From: Primulina eburnea
Taxonomy: Eukaryota > Streptophyta > Magnoliopsida > Lamiales > Gesneriaceae
Direction: 5' to 3'
Assembly: GCF_022965805.1 (NCBI RefSeq)
Contig: NC_133106.1
Location: 36,259,913 to 36,323,912, forward strand
DNA length: 64,000 nt
Of this stretch, positions 13,321-25,556 are shown piece by piece. The number at the start of each line of letters is the position of its first letter. Position 1 is the first letter of the stretch. The translations under genes were made by a program, and so were the position numbers. The notes under the pieces were generated by a model. That model was given only the letters and a program-made list of their open reading frames with translations. It was not told the DNA's origin and did not search any database.

Positions 13321-13887
13321 TCCTCAATACTCGTAACGCTGCCACTAGTTCATTAAATACACACGAATAATGAATAGTAAAACACTTCGAATTGTTGCTT
13401 AATTCTTGTCTGTAATTATCCGATCTTGACCTAAATTTTTCCTTTCGAAAGCGGGATTCAATCATGAATTATCTCTGGTTTTCGATTACAACTGTTAGAT
13501 TCCAAAAATATAGGGTGGGTTTGAATTTTCTTTCGAAAATTCAACTATCTTTGAATTCTTAGGGTTGAAACTCGAATACTTCAACTTTTATTGGCGGATT
13601 ATTGGGTTTTGATCTTTTCTTGAGCAGTTTTTTCTTTGATATTGACTTTTAATTCTGTTTCGCGTTATACAGCGTTCCTTCTAGGCATTTGAATGCAAAT
13701 ACGGCGTGAGCTACATTTTCTTGAAAATTTTATTGATTCCAGTTACTAAAAGACTCGGTGATTAACATCTTATGTAACGTTCTTCTTGATTGCAATTTAC
13801 AGATCTGAGTTCCGTATTGATTGTGACTGATATTGCCTCGATAATTGAAAATTCTTTTGAAGAGGAATTCTTGATCGGATTTTTCCA
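13321..13887. other. Intergenic and 5' leader of the ILK4-like gene
   Basis: AT-rich DNA upstream of ATG 13888. It should contain the promoter and 5' UTR of the kinase gene. The AG at 13801-13803 (TTACAGATCTGAG) may be a leader intron acceptor, but this is not provable here. Confidence 0.45.
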
Positions 13888-16800
13888 ATGGAATCCGGTA
13901 AGCCTGTGAGATTTACACTGTTGAAGCAGTCGTCCATGGCTCCAGAGCGGGACTCCGAGAGCCTGGACGACATGGATGGTGAGCATCAATTTGGAGATGT
14001 GAGTGACATTGATCCTGGGTTGAGGCTGATGTTCTTGGCAAACGAGGGTGAATTAGAAGGAATGAAGGAGCTTTTAGATTCTGGTGCAGATGTTAATTTC
14101 AGAGATATCGACTATCGGACTGCTCTTCATGTTGCTGCTTGCCAGGGAAACCATGACGTTGCCAAGTTGTTGATTGAAAACGGGGCGGAGTTAGACCTTA
14201 AAGATAGATGGGGAAGCACGGTATGGTTTGACTCTGAGACTATACAAGTTTAATTTGTTCATTGGGTAAAAAAGGTTTCTATTATGGAACTTGTTCCTTG
14301 CTTTTTATTCTTGGTTTACTATTTCCTTTAACTCTTGGGAATTATTAGTAATTTAAAGTTCGTCAGTCTCATTGTATTTTCTATGTATATGTCTGTGAAG
14401 ATTCTTGAGTAATGCACAAGATGGAAATGTCCTAGTCCTCAAGTGTAGACTTGCGAAATCTTTGGGGGTATATTTACAATTCTCTATCTCAATTATGCCT
14501 CCTATTCTCGTTTGAACAGCCTCTTGCAGATGCAACACATTATAAGAGTTATGGTGTGATCAATCTGTTGGAGAAATATGGCGCTAAGCGATTGGTAAGT
14601 GGCTTTATTTTTTATTTTTATTTTTGGTTACAAAGTTTTTCGTGTATCAAGAATTTTTTGGAACTGGTAGCTGGTTTTTTCTCTTTAGTGGCCTTTGTCC
14701 TTTGGGGTTAATTGCTTTCTGTGTTTTCATCAGATGGCTCCCGCTCCAATGCATGTTCAAAATGCTCGTGAGGTACCAGAATACGAGATTAATCCAAGAG
14801 AACTCGATTTCTCGAACAGTATTAAAATAACCAAGGTATTTGGTTAACTCAGGCACATTGCTTATTAGTACAGCAATTTTCTTTCACCCATTGAATTCTT
14901 GATAAATAAGCTGACGACCATCCTCGCTATTTGGAAATCTAACATTCAATGGGTTGAAATTCATGAGATATTATTCAAACGGCGAATAAGATTTGTCAAT
15001 TTGATAGTAGTTAAATTTGACATAGTTTTTATTCACTCTTTTGATGGAATATTTTAGGGAACCTTCAGAATAGCTTCGTGGGGTGGAACACAAGTTGCTG
15101 TCAAACCATTTTGGGAGGGTATTGCTGATGAAGATAAAGTGTGAGTTCCTTGATAGTTTACATGGTATTTTAATTTTTCAACTTCACACATTCTAAACTA
15201 CTGGAATTTGCAGGCGGGCATTTAGAGATGAGCTTGCGTTGCTTCAGAAAATAAGACATCCAAATGTTGTTCAATTTCTTGGTGCCGTGACACAAAGTAG
15301 TCCTATGATGATTGTTACTGAATACTTACCAAAGGTTTTCCTGAGAAACTGTTTTAAATACTTCAGTGAATTGAACTCTTCTGATCTTTTTTCCTTGCTA
15401 ACTTTTCACATGAACTCATTTGTTCTGAAGTTTATTTGTTACGTTGTTTTGAATTTCTTATACAAGCATATATTGCTTGTTATGTTGAAATATACTGTCT
15501 CTCAAAAGTTTTTTCTGGTTTAGCAAAGTTTTGTTTTGGCTCCTCTTCTTTTACTTGAATTGATAATCCTCGATTATTTTTTAATGGTTTATATTGTATT
15601 AGACATGTAGTTAGATGATTAATTTAATATTGGGCCTTATCTTCCTTATATATGTTTTTTCAGGGTGACCTTCATGAGTATTTGAAAAGAAAAGGAGCTC
15701 TTAAACCTGTAGCAGCTCTCAGATTTGCTATGGACATTGCAAGGTTTAATATTTTTCCAAGTTTCTTTTATAACGTGTTTTCTTACAGACTTCTGAGATT
15801 CAAAAGTATGTAGACATGCTGCTGATTCTCATCTCATCTCTTTTAAACGGAAAGAAGTTGAGGACTCCGGTTATTTATCTTTTTTGTTTCAGTCTCTTAT
15901 CACTTAGGATAATGATTGGTACTGTCACATGAATAGTTTTTCATAGAAATAAACTAAATTAGAATACGGATTTGACATTTAGAAAATTTTATTCCTGTAT
16001 TGCTAACATTTTGTCATAAGAAACCTCAGAACAATAAATGAAATTGAAGGAAAATAATAGACGAGAACACAATTTTACTGAGAAAAATGATCTTAAATCA
16101 AAATGGGAAAACCATGGCCGCACAAAGAAATCATCATTATTTGGAATCTTATGTGTCAATTACAAGAGGCATTCAATACACACATGCACAACACAAATAA
16201 TTATAGGGCTCACGAAAATGCCCCAAATTAACTCTTATCAACGGGGTACGTTGTGTTGATGCTGACTTCCTTACTCACTATAATAATTTAGGACATCACT
16301 CTTGTCTTGCAAATTTTGGTATGCAGGGGAATGAACTATCTACATGAACATAAACCTGAAGCAATTATTCATCGTGATCTTGAGCCTTCGTAAGTTTTTT
16401 TTTTGTTGCTAGAATTCTAGGATTATTATTGAAATAGTTCCATTATGTTGTTCTAGTTTCTCAAAGAATTTACTCTTATTTTTTCACTACAAATCAGAAA
16501 TATCTTGAGGGATGATTCTGGAAATCTGAAAGTTGCAGACTTTGGCGTTAGCAAGCTTCTAGAAGTTGCCAACAGAGTTAAAGAAGATAGGCCTCTTAGT
16601 TGTCAGGATACTTCTTGTGAGTGCGAATCTGAAGATTCTTTCTTGCAAAAAATACTTGAGGGTTACTTAGGACATTATAATTTGGAAATGTCTAGTCGCA
16701 TAGGATTCATTTTGGTCATCGATTCCACTCCTGGAAGGACCTTGCATGTGGAAAAAGATTCCATCCTCATTTATATATGCATATAAATATCTAGTAATTT

Positions 16801-18773
16801 TTCACTTAGAAGTAAGTGATTCTTTCCCCTTTAGCAATCCGTAAGTAAATAAATGACTGATTCTGTGAATATTATTCCTGTGTTGCCAGGTCGGTATGTG
16901 GCTCCCGAAGTTTTCAAAAATGAGGAATACGATACCAAAGTGGATGTTTTCTCATTCGCTTTGATTCTACAAGAGGTGATGTACCTAAACGCTTGAACAT
17001 GTTAGGTTAGAAAGGCATTTCCGTTTATTTGCATGGCCCGAACAAGTTTTTCAATTCAGCTATGCGCTGAGTTTCCCACTTATATATCAAAGTTGTTGAT
17101 GATAGTAGCATCGTATATATCAAACAATATACAGGGTACTAGAGAAAAAGCAGAATTTAATTAGCATGCATGTAGAAATATACAGTACTAGAGAAAAAAG
17201 CAGAACTTAATTAGTATGCATGTAGAAATATACATGCAGATTCTGTTTGGAACTTAATTTGATCACCGATTGATTGATTCATAGCACATATACTCGAATC
17301 AAGCAAAATATTCATTTATAATAGTTCTATAGTTCCTTGTGTTTCTCAACTCTTCACTAAAGTAGCCTTGGAGTGTCTCATCGGTATTTGGAGACCATAT
17401 CAAGAAATCAGATTCTAGAGTTGATTTGCTTTTTAATACGGTACATATTTGACGAATTTCAAATCTAATTAATCCTGGCATCATGCCGTTTATTTGGTGG
17501 ACTGGTGGGATCTTTCCATTATGCACCTGTAATTTGCTTTTTTATCATAGGTTGCCTTATTTGTTGATGTACTGCTATCACATGACTCGATTTAACAAGA
17601 AACATAATGTATGCTTATTTTTAAGCAAGTGTCACTTTGACAAACTATGTCTTCTATACCAGCTTTCCATTAACTGGTCTTTCTGATGTGCTAAACTTAG
17701 ATGATTGAAGGACACCAACCGTTATACGCAAAGGAAGACTATGAAGTTCCCGAATCTTATGCTGCAAAAGAACGGCCACCTTTTAGAGCCTCAGCAAAGT
17801 TATATGCGCATGGATTGAAGGAGTACGTACTCAGGATTTCTTAAGTTATGCAAATGTTTTCTTGCACACCTATCATGGAGAAATGATACAGCTCATTGTT
17901 CTTTCTCATTGTTTAGTTTTTATTTCACTTGATTGTATTTCATACTCACGACATATTCTTTCCTTCAGTCCAAACATTTATGCCAATTCAAACTTGTTTT
18001 TGGCTTGCTTTTTCTACTCTTACAGGTTGATTGAGCGGTGTTGGAGTGAAAATCCAGCTGATAGACCAACATTCAAGCAAATAATCCCAAAGCTTGAATC
18101 CATCTACAATAGATTTGGCCACAGAAGCCGTTGGAAGGTCGGTTTTCCTACTTCCTTTCTATCTCTCTCTCTCTCTCTCTCTCTCCATATTATCTCCCTT
18201 CCTTTTCACACGCCTTGTGTTCATGTGAGTGGGATGCGTATCTAATATTGTTAAGATAAAATTATTTACCACTTTTGATAAATTAGTTAAACTATTTTAT
18301 AACATGGTGTCAGAGCCTAAAGGTCACTTGTTCAAAACCTTTTGATTCGAACCACCCCCCACCACACACACACAGAGACACTGCGTTCATTTGATTGCGT
18401 TGTATGTTAACACCTGCAGATATATATACGATTTTCGACTTACACATGAGGCAATATTTTTAAAGTGAAAAATTATTGTTTAGCCATCTCTCATTAGATC
18501 AAGCTTTTTGAAAAACGACGACTTACTGTACTTGCACGCGTATGCAACATCATCAAGACAAGAACGAGCTTTATTATGTTGAGCAAATTGAATGTGGCCT
18601 TTCTTGTCGACTTGTCGTTATAGAAATTATTTTCCTTGTTTCAAATTTTTGAATATGATGGAATGCATGTACAGGTTAGACCATTGAAATGCTTTCAGAA
18701 TCCTGACTGGAAGAAGGACCCTTCAAGTTTAAGTAGCCGAACTAGTTCATCCCGATCCACGGGGAGAAATTAG
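13888..18773 (+). CDS. ILK4: Ankyrin-repeat Raf-like protein kinase (integrin-linked kinase 4 type, MAPKKK group C)
   Basis: CDS join(13888..14220,14520..14594,14734..14835,15058..15140,15214..15334,15664..15743,16327..16389,16498..16616,16890..16975,17701..17822,18026..18137,18675..18773), 1395 nt, 464 residues; every junction is GT-AG and in phase. Residues about 45-135 carry ankyrin repeats (LDSGADVNFRDIDYRTALHV, AAC.GNHDVAKLLIENGA, DRWGSTPLADA). The kinase domain spans about 163-425: the nucleotide Lys is in QVAVK (K186), the catalytic loop is IIHRDLEPSN (D282), the metal motif is ADFGVSK (D300), then RYVAPEVF and DVFSFALILQEM. The Lys that normally follows HRDL is Glu, as in ILK4 as I recall it, and the glycine loop is weak (GTFRIASWGG). 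Plant ILKs act in stress and immune signalling at the plasma membrane or cytosol. It lies in the same orientation upstream of AG, as ILK4 does in Arabidopsis. ILK5 is the alternative name. Confidence 0.95.
17130..17233 (+). repeat. Two-copy tandem duplication in kinase intron 9
   Basis: Two copies of about 51 bp with TACTAGAGAAAAA, GCAGAA.TTAATTAG and GCATGTAGAAATATACA, inside the intron 16976-17700. Confidence 0.75.
18162..18185 (+). repeat. (TC)12 microsatellite
   Basis: Uninterrupted TC dinucleotides in the last intron of the kinase gene. Confidence 0.95.
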
Positions 18774-19588
18774 ATAGTGCAGCAACAATAGGTCGTGCAA
18801 AAACATTCGCTTTAGAGAATATTTGGTTTAATTTTAATGTATTTTGAATGGATAAATAGTATTTGTAATCCAAATCATTTATGATCATTAGGACACAGAT
18901 AAGTCCCTTTCTCTTGTGCTTTGATGAAAATGTTGATAAGTGTACACAATTTGTCACAAACCAAACAGATTTAATGTACATATGTGAGAGTTTGAGGATT
19001 TCAATTGCAATTTTCGTCTTTTGTTTCAGAGAAATTATGAGTTTCTCTGTAGTTAACATGGCCCACAAAAAAGATAGCACCTGCAATTTCTATTGTATTA
19101 AAAAAAAGGTAACAAAGCCACTAATCTATGCTTTTCGTATTTTACTGACGCTAACGGATTCTGATATCTAAAATACATCAAAACTTTTCTCCAAATTTTT
19201 TTCATATTTTAGTGGCAAAACATGATAAAATAAAAATTCGAACAATCCATAAATTAGGAACAATTTATAAAGTTTCTATTGGTTTGCAAGTGTTCACGAA
19301 ATTTAAAATTTATTCGTGTGTTAAATTTAACTATTTCTCTTAAGATTTGAGTTCAGGTTTGTATAAATATAGAATTCGATTTAAAAGTTATCTGTTTAAA
19401 ATAATGTAACAAAGAGAGAATAACAAGGAGTTGAAAAATGAATTCTTGGGACTCTCAAGCATGGGTACCCGGTAACCCGGGGGCCCATGTCGTGTACTCG
19501 TACTTTGTTAAGTGATAGATATTGTATTAGAATATTATATTTTTAGTAACGTAATTTATATTTCTTCCAATTTTAGTTATGCCATGAG

Positions 19589-19757
19589 CTTTTGTGAGAC
19601 AGCATCAGAATCTTTATCGATGAGAAGGGTCAATCCTATCGATATTCAAAAATAAAAATTAATATTCTTAGTATAGTGCTATTTTTTCATTGATGACCTA
19701 AATAAGATATATGTACAAAAAAATACGACCCGTGAGACTGTTTCACACAAGTTTTTG
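19589..19757 (-). repeat. MITE-family copy 1
   Basis: Diverged copy of the about 180-bp element: starts TTGTGAGACAGCATCAG, passes GGTCAATCCTATCGATATTC and ends CGTGAGACTGTTTCACACAA. Orientation is opposite to the copy at 22.7 kb. Confidence 0.75.
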
Positions 19758-19872
19758 CCTATGCCATTTTTATAATAGTAATTTGTAATTTTTTTTCCTT
19801 CCAATTTCGGTCCTTTTTTGCCGTAATTGAAATTAACCGACACAAATGGCTTTGTTATTGACCCGGTATGCT

Positions 19873-20055
19873 AACTTGTATTTTTTTCAATTTCGTTCCT
19901 TTTTATTTTCACCAGAATCGAAATCGGTCACCAAAAATTTCTTAGCTTAGCTGACTGCCGGTAAAGATGAGTTGGAAAATGAATTTGTGGACTTCGGTGA
20001 CCAATTTCGATTCTGGTGAAAATAAAAAGGAACGAAATTGGAAAAAATACAAGTT
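19873..20055. repeat. Fold-back element with 60-bp inverted arms
   Basis: Arm 19873-19932 and the reverse complement of arm 19996-20055 agree at about 58 of 60 positions (shared core CGTTCCTTTTTATTTTCACC and AGAATCGAAAT). The loop is 63 bp. This is typical of a MITE or fold-back element; no target duplication was settled. Confidence 0.85.
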
Positions 20056-20410
20056 ACTATACTAATTAGTATAGTAACATGACTAAAATTGAAAAATGTG
20101 CAAATCACAAAACTAAAAATATAAATTTTCCGATATTGTATTGTTCTTTCATATGATATAATCTAACCTGAGCTCACTTATCAGATATATATTTTATAGT
20201 CGGAATTGAGATTAAATTCTCTCATCCATTTCTGTCGATAGAATATAAATTTAATATAACAATACACCCATAATATAGATTACAATCGACCAAAGCATTT
20301 TCACACTCAACTTCCTAGACCTAATCGAATTGTTTTCGAAATTGAGAGTAAGAATATTCCATCTTTTGTCCAAGAAATATAGGATGCTTCTCACATGCTT
20401 TATATTTCGA

Positions 20411-20592
20411 GTAGGTCTCTCGTGAGCCGATCTCACGAATCTTTATTTGTGAGACGAGTCAACCCTACCGATATTCACAATAAAAAGAAATACTCTTAGC
20501 ATAAAAAATAATATTTTTTTCATGGATAATCCAAATAAAATATATGTCTCACAAAAATACGATCCGTGAGACCGTCTCACAAGTTTATGCCT
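20411..20592 (-). repeat. MITE-family copy 2
   Basis: Near full-length copy: GTAGGTCTCTCGTGAG at one end, GTGAGACCGTCTCACAAG at the other, and the shared core CCTACCGATATTCACAATAA, with CTCTTAGCATAAAAAATAAT. Confidence 0.85.
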
Positions 20593-21500
20593 TATATTTC
20601 TGCATTCACAGTCATAGCATGTGTTCGAGACATTATTTAAAATAAATAAACAAACATTTTCCAACACTTTCCCTAAAAAAAAAAAAAAGAGATTCCCAAA
20701 TCAAAATTAATGGAAGAGAGCTCGTCTAGGAAATCACAATTCTTTTTGTTTGCCTAATATAGTTAAAATTTAGTAGAGGACCACAACTACAACATAAAAG
20801 ATGTTTAAAGATAAACAACTAGGCACGGATGGTTATAAAGTCCGAACAAAGTGCTTAGAATATATACCACAACACTAACATGAGCCATAATGATAACATA
20901 GTTCGTGTTCGATTCAATTTTTTGTAAAACTCGAACCAGACACAAAACGAAATAAATATGTCGAATATCATCGTTCATGCCGATTATAAAAGATTTTCGG
21001 AGAAATTTCGAAAGGTAAATTAGCATTTAAAAAAAAAATCATTATCAATTTATCATTTGTTGAAGTAATCATGGATTGTTCCAAATAAATCCAAACCTTA
21101 CATTCTTGATTATTGTTCGGATACTATTTCTGTTAAACTTGTCAATCAAGCGTGGACGCCAATGGGTAAAATTTAATACGCGAAATTGATTATGGGCCAT
21201 TCATTAATTACGTTAGGTCTTTGAACTGAATTCTTTCATATTTCAACATCAATAAGAATCCAGTCCAGATATATTTAGAACTAAATTATTTAATTTCTAA
21301 TTGTGTTTCATAATTAATTTTCATAAATATATATACGCATGCATTATCATTTAATTTTAGAAAAATTACAAAGTTGGTTTTATATTTTTGACTTTTTGTG
21401 GTCTTTTTTTTTTCTACAAATTTCAGTTTTAGTCATGTATATATCATTTTGGGTACATTTCCTATCCTTTTCTTTTTTTTTTTCCTGCAAGAGTGGTGAT

Positions 21501-21644
21501 GTGATGTCGCCCAGCCCACTTATGATGTTGCCCGCTTTAGCCTGAGGTCTCACGGCTATAAAGCCGCACGTTGTGACGCGTTTTAAAGCCGTGAGACCTC
21601 GGGCCAAGACGAATAATATCACAAGTGGGTTGGGCCGTGACATG
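21501..21644. repeat. Imperfect palindrome, Cassandra/TRIM-LTR-like arms
   Basis: Arms about 21503-21562 and 21583-21644 are inverted. The inner hairpin pairs GAGGTCTCACGGCT with AGCCGTGAGACCTC around GCACGTTGTGACGCG. Read on the minus strand, the outer arm is TGTCACGGCCCAACCCACTT, followed by GTGATATTATTCGTCTTGGC and GGCTTTAAAACGCGTCAC. That resembles the LTR start of Cassandra-type TRIM elements as I remember it. Probably a rearranged fragment; the family name is inference. Confidence 0.6.
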
Positions 21645-22708
21645 TGACAATGCACACCTCATCCCATGTCAACGTCACGTAGAAAAACGACCAAAATTAC
21701 AAAAACCCCAAAGATGACATACTAAAATGATATTTGATAACATAGAAGACCAAAATTACAATTTTTATGTGTGTTCATGGATCGAACACTCGGTATATAT
21801 AGTTTGTTTGGCACACTATAAATGAAGATGAAGCCATCTCCAAAATCAAAGTTGCACGTAAAAATAATTACGAGTAAGGAGGGGGATGGATCCAACTATC
21901 ATTCCTACCTGAGTATGTAGGTCGGTCCCCTTCTTAGAAAGAATATTGTTTCTAAAATGACTTTAGGGCATGCACTTTTTATATGTCTCAATTTCCATCA
22001 AACTATTAATTATTTGGAAGCTTTCACTATTGCTTTTGTTGTATTGTGTTATAAGGAATCTCAAAACCATCGGTGAAATAATCAGTTGGGAGTTTGAATA
22101 TGACACCCCCACGCGTTTAAAGAAAAATTAAATTAATAATGTACATTAAGGTCCTCGATATCCTTCTATTTTATTTCACAAATAATGGTGGGAAATTTAT
22201 TTTATTTTTCACTAACTTGTCTTATTTTGAGTTTTGGTTCGCTAAGTATTTGACGTTTGGTTTTGGTGAAGCGACTTTTATTTGTCATTTTTTTACTTCT
22301 GCATTTTATTCATTTCGTCGTAGTGCTGACGTGCACCAGAAAATGCAGATGTGATGTTAGAAAAATATTAATAACTATAAGTTGACACAAAAAACAGCTG
22401 GCGTTGGCGCGGAAAATGTCGATATGTCCGGTGTCATGTCAACAATCAGATCAAAACCCACCAGGAATTAAAATATAGTCCATCAAAACCAAAATTTGAC
22501 AAGTTAATTGACTAAATCCAAAATCTAGTAAAAAAAGTTGTTTCCCAATAATAGGTGCATATATATCCACATAAGTTAATAAAAGAGTGAATTTAAAATT
22601 CACCGAACATAAATTCATCAATGCAATCAAATAGATTTGAAATTCGTCTGAGAGAAGTTTATGTGAGTTGCGAGTCCACTACAAAGTGAGGTGGCTCAAA
22701 TAAATGGC

Positions 22709-22889
22709 AAAAATTTGTGTGAGACGGTCTCACGGGTTGTATTTTGTGAGACATGTATCTTATTTGGGTCATACATGAAAAAATATCATTTTTATGTTAA
22801 GAATATTACTTTTTATTGTGAATATCAGTAGGGTTGACCAGTCTCACAGATAAATATTTGTGAGACTGTATCACAAGAGACCTACTCCA
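22709..22889 (+). repeat. MITE-family copy 3 (good reference copy)
   Basis: About 181 bp. Left end TTGTGTGAGACGGTCTCACG, right end GTGAGACTGTATCACAAGAG, so each end itself contains a GTGAGAC/GTCTCAC palindrome. Core: TATTTGGGTCATACATGAAA, ATTACTTTTTATTGTGAATA and GTAGGGTTGACCAGTCTCAC. Confidence 0.88.
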
Positions 22890-23072
22890 AATAAATATCT
22901 TGATGTGTTTCTTATACCTATTTCCTATAATAACAATTACATTGAGGATATTTTCAGAAAGTTGTTTCTTTTCATACTATAATTAGAAGGAAATCAATTG
23001 TGGCCTTTCATCGTGAAGTGGAACATTATCTATATTACTGATCTTTTGCAAGCATTGCGTATTTATACAATG

Positions 23073-23226
23073 CAAAAACTTGTGTGAGACGGATTTTTTA
23101 TTTAGATCATCCATGAAAAAGTATCATTTTTTATGCTAAAAGTATTACTTTTTATTGTGAATATTGGTAGGGTCGACCCGTCTCACAGATTATGATTCGT
23201 GAGACGGTCTCATATGAGACTCACTC
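23073..23226 (+). repeat. MITE-family copy 4, internal deletion
   Basis: Same orientation and ends as the copy at 22.7 kb, but about 30-35 bp are missing just after the left GTGAGACGG, joining directly to the ATTTAGATCATCCATG segment. Confidence 0.82.
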
Positions 23227-23654
23227 TTTATATAATTGGAATAATTATTTAAATACGATAATTTTTTCTTTTAAAATTAATTATTTTTATTTAATTTAAA
23301 AAATTGACATATAGATAAAGATCAGATTGTAAGATTTAAAAAGTTGTTATTTTAGGAAGGGTCATCAAAAAAGTTATACATTAATGAGAGTATAATTATA
23401 ATTTTAATAGTACTTTACAAAATCAATTAAAAATTTGTTAGTAGAACTTAATAAGAACCTCAAATATAACTAGAATCAAAGAATTTGTTTCTCCTATTTT
23501 TTTCCTGAGGATATACATGTTTTAACCTCTCCATTAATGTCGAAAATGAAAGTGAAACATATGTAACAACGCTTGTGTACTCTTTTATATCAATTTTGTT
23601 CTTATAATGTCCTAAATCCTCAATTTTCGACTTAAAAATTAATAATTTTTCACG

Positions 23655-23717
23655 GGCCGAATGGAGATTTGTTTCACAAAACTGACTCGTGAGACCGTCT
23701 CATAAGAGTTTTTATGT
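23655..23717 (-). repeat. MITE-family end fragment
   Basis: Only one end remains: TTTCACAAAACTGACTCGTG then GAGACCGTCTCATAAGAG. Confidence 0.6.
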
Positions 23718-25210
23718 TAAATACTTAAATTCTTAAAACAAGATATGTATAATTTTAATAACCTCGTCTAAAACAGGCAATCACTATTTATATGACACAA
23801 AGTACTGGTTAAATTTTACAATATCCTTATCTAGTTAATCTATTTATATAAAATATTTCTGAACATAATACATATCATGAATATAAAAGTTGAATTCCAA
23901 ACACAACATATATAATCAGAAGCCACAAACAAATTTGGCACAGACAATAATTTTAGTTATCAAAACAACGAGTTATCATAATAACGTGAAAGGGTCTCGA
24001 TCGGTAGCTAGGTAATATATCGTAGGATGACCTATCTTTCAAGGGAAAATGATAATTCATATTTAGCATGACAATATCCAAACCAATCCCCAAGAAATGA
24101 GCCACAGTCACCTTGCTAGCTAGGTCAACTCAAATCACGTCTCAGTTAAGTTATTGAAAAAAAAAACTCACTAAAATAGAGCAAATTCCGCAGATGAGAT
24201 GCTAGCATAAGGGTTATACCCATCTAATAGTATACTTTTAATTCGATCATGTGAGATTCATATATTTCTATGTACCTCGCATGTCCAAATCAATTTTGGA
24301 CTATTGGATTTAGCATTAGCGTACTACCATTATGCTAACATAAACTCAACCGAGTAGGGTGAACACAGAAGAGGGAGAATCGTAAAATTGATCACATAAG
24401 TTAGCTTAATTGTAATTTTGATAATCTATATGATCAAATTTCAGTCTTAATTTAGTAATTTTGTTTTTTCAATTTTTTTTAGTCAAAGTATTGATGTGGT
24501 GCTAGATATTAATGATGCGGAGTCATATCATTGAAAAAGGTAAAAAAAAAAATTATTTATTGGTTGAGAATGAAATTTAGAGGACCAAAACGACAAGTAT
24601 ATTAGACATCGCGACACAGAGAAATATATTTACTTTTAGAATCCCATGGTTATCGTGGAGTGGTAAACTTCTCATTCAATATAGCAAAAGAAATGGTGTC
24701 ACCGTATGTTACATCATTTCCATAGCATAGATACGATGTATTTTGGAAAACCCAACCGCACGTTAAGTACCATTTGTGTGTGTTCAGTTAGCAGATATTC
24801 ACCTCTAATAAACCTTGAATGTAAATTACAATTGTATTTTTCTTTCTCTAAAGCCATTTTCTGTGAAAGTAGGCAAGAAAATGTGGCCAAATAATTAGCT
24901 CCCCGGAGGAGTAACCGATCGAGTCATACACACTCGGGATAGAACTAAAAAAAGCGAGCAAGCAACGCAGAAAGAAGAAGAAAAAAATGAGTAAATGGAT
25001 TTTTATTTTTATTAATCAAACAATTTTCTTATGTTCTTGTTCCGATCGACCACGAGACTATATAGCAAGAAAATATCGCAGAAAGTAATTAGTATGCATG
25101 AATTTAGCTGGGATACAAAATACAATTAAATAAAAAGAATTTAGCTGTGTTTATAACAACAGAGATCGAGTTATCTATTATAATCATGGCATTACGAGTC
25201 AACTTCACTT

Positions 25211-25218
25211 TATAAATA
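25211..25218 (+). promoter_or_regulatory. Candidate TATA box of the AG gene
   Basis: TATAAATA lies 346 nt before the ATG and about 100 nt before the proposed leader intron donor, giving a plausible start near 25240. Position is inferred from sequence only. Confidence 0.55.
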
Positions 25219-25311
25219 CACAACTCCTAACATTTTTCTGTATCGGTTCCTTACATCACAGAGAAATTTAATTCGTCTTCTGCTCTCAAGAAACCTTCAA
25301 CCCGTTATCAG

Positions 25312-25546
25312 GTTAGTGAGGCCGCAAATAATCTGACAAATCAAGAAGTGTATATATACTGTGCTAGCTGTCACATATACATGATAACACAATTCTTGAT
25401 GAAGTATTAATTTAAAGCTTAATTTTTGGCAATCGTTTGATGTTTCTGGAATCCAAATTACAAAGGGTGCAACGTTTGATTCAGATTTTTTATTTATTTA
25501 TTTTAGTTATGTCAAGAATCAGAAACTGATGTTACTTTTGCTGCAG
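25312..25546 (+). other. Candidate 5'-leader intron of AG
   Basis: Donor CAG|GTTAGT at 25312 and acceptor TTTGCTGCAG ending 25546 would leave a ten-base leader before ATG 25557. AG-clade genes commonly have an intron in the 5' leader, which supports the call. Confidence 0.6.
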
Positions 25547-25556
25547 AAATTAATCG

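Larger units (their letters stand above)
18774..25210. other. Repeat-rich intergenic DNA upstream of AG
   Basis: No gene found in 6.4 kb. It contains five MITE-family copies or fragments, two fold-back structures (listed separately) and otherwise AT-rich sequence. The last 1-2 kb should hold the AG promoter. Short open frames here fall inside repeats. Confidence 0.6.

Noticed and set aside
18295..18350. ATGGTGTCAGAGCC, resembling the initiator-tRNA primer-binding site of LTR retrotransposons
   Set aside because: One mismatch to TGGTATCAGAGCC, no LTR before it and no gag-pol after it, and it lies within the last intron of the kinase gene.
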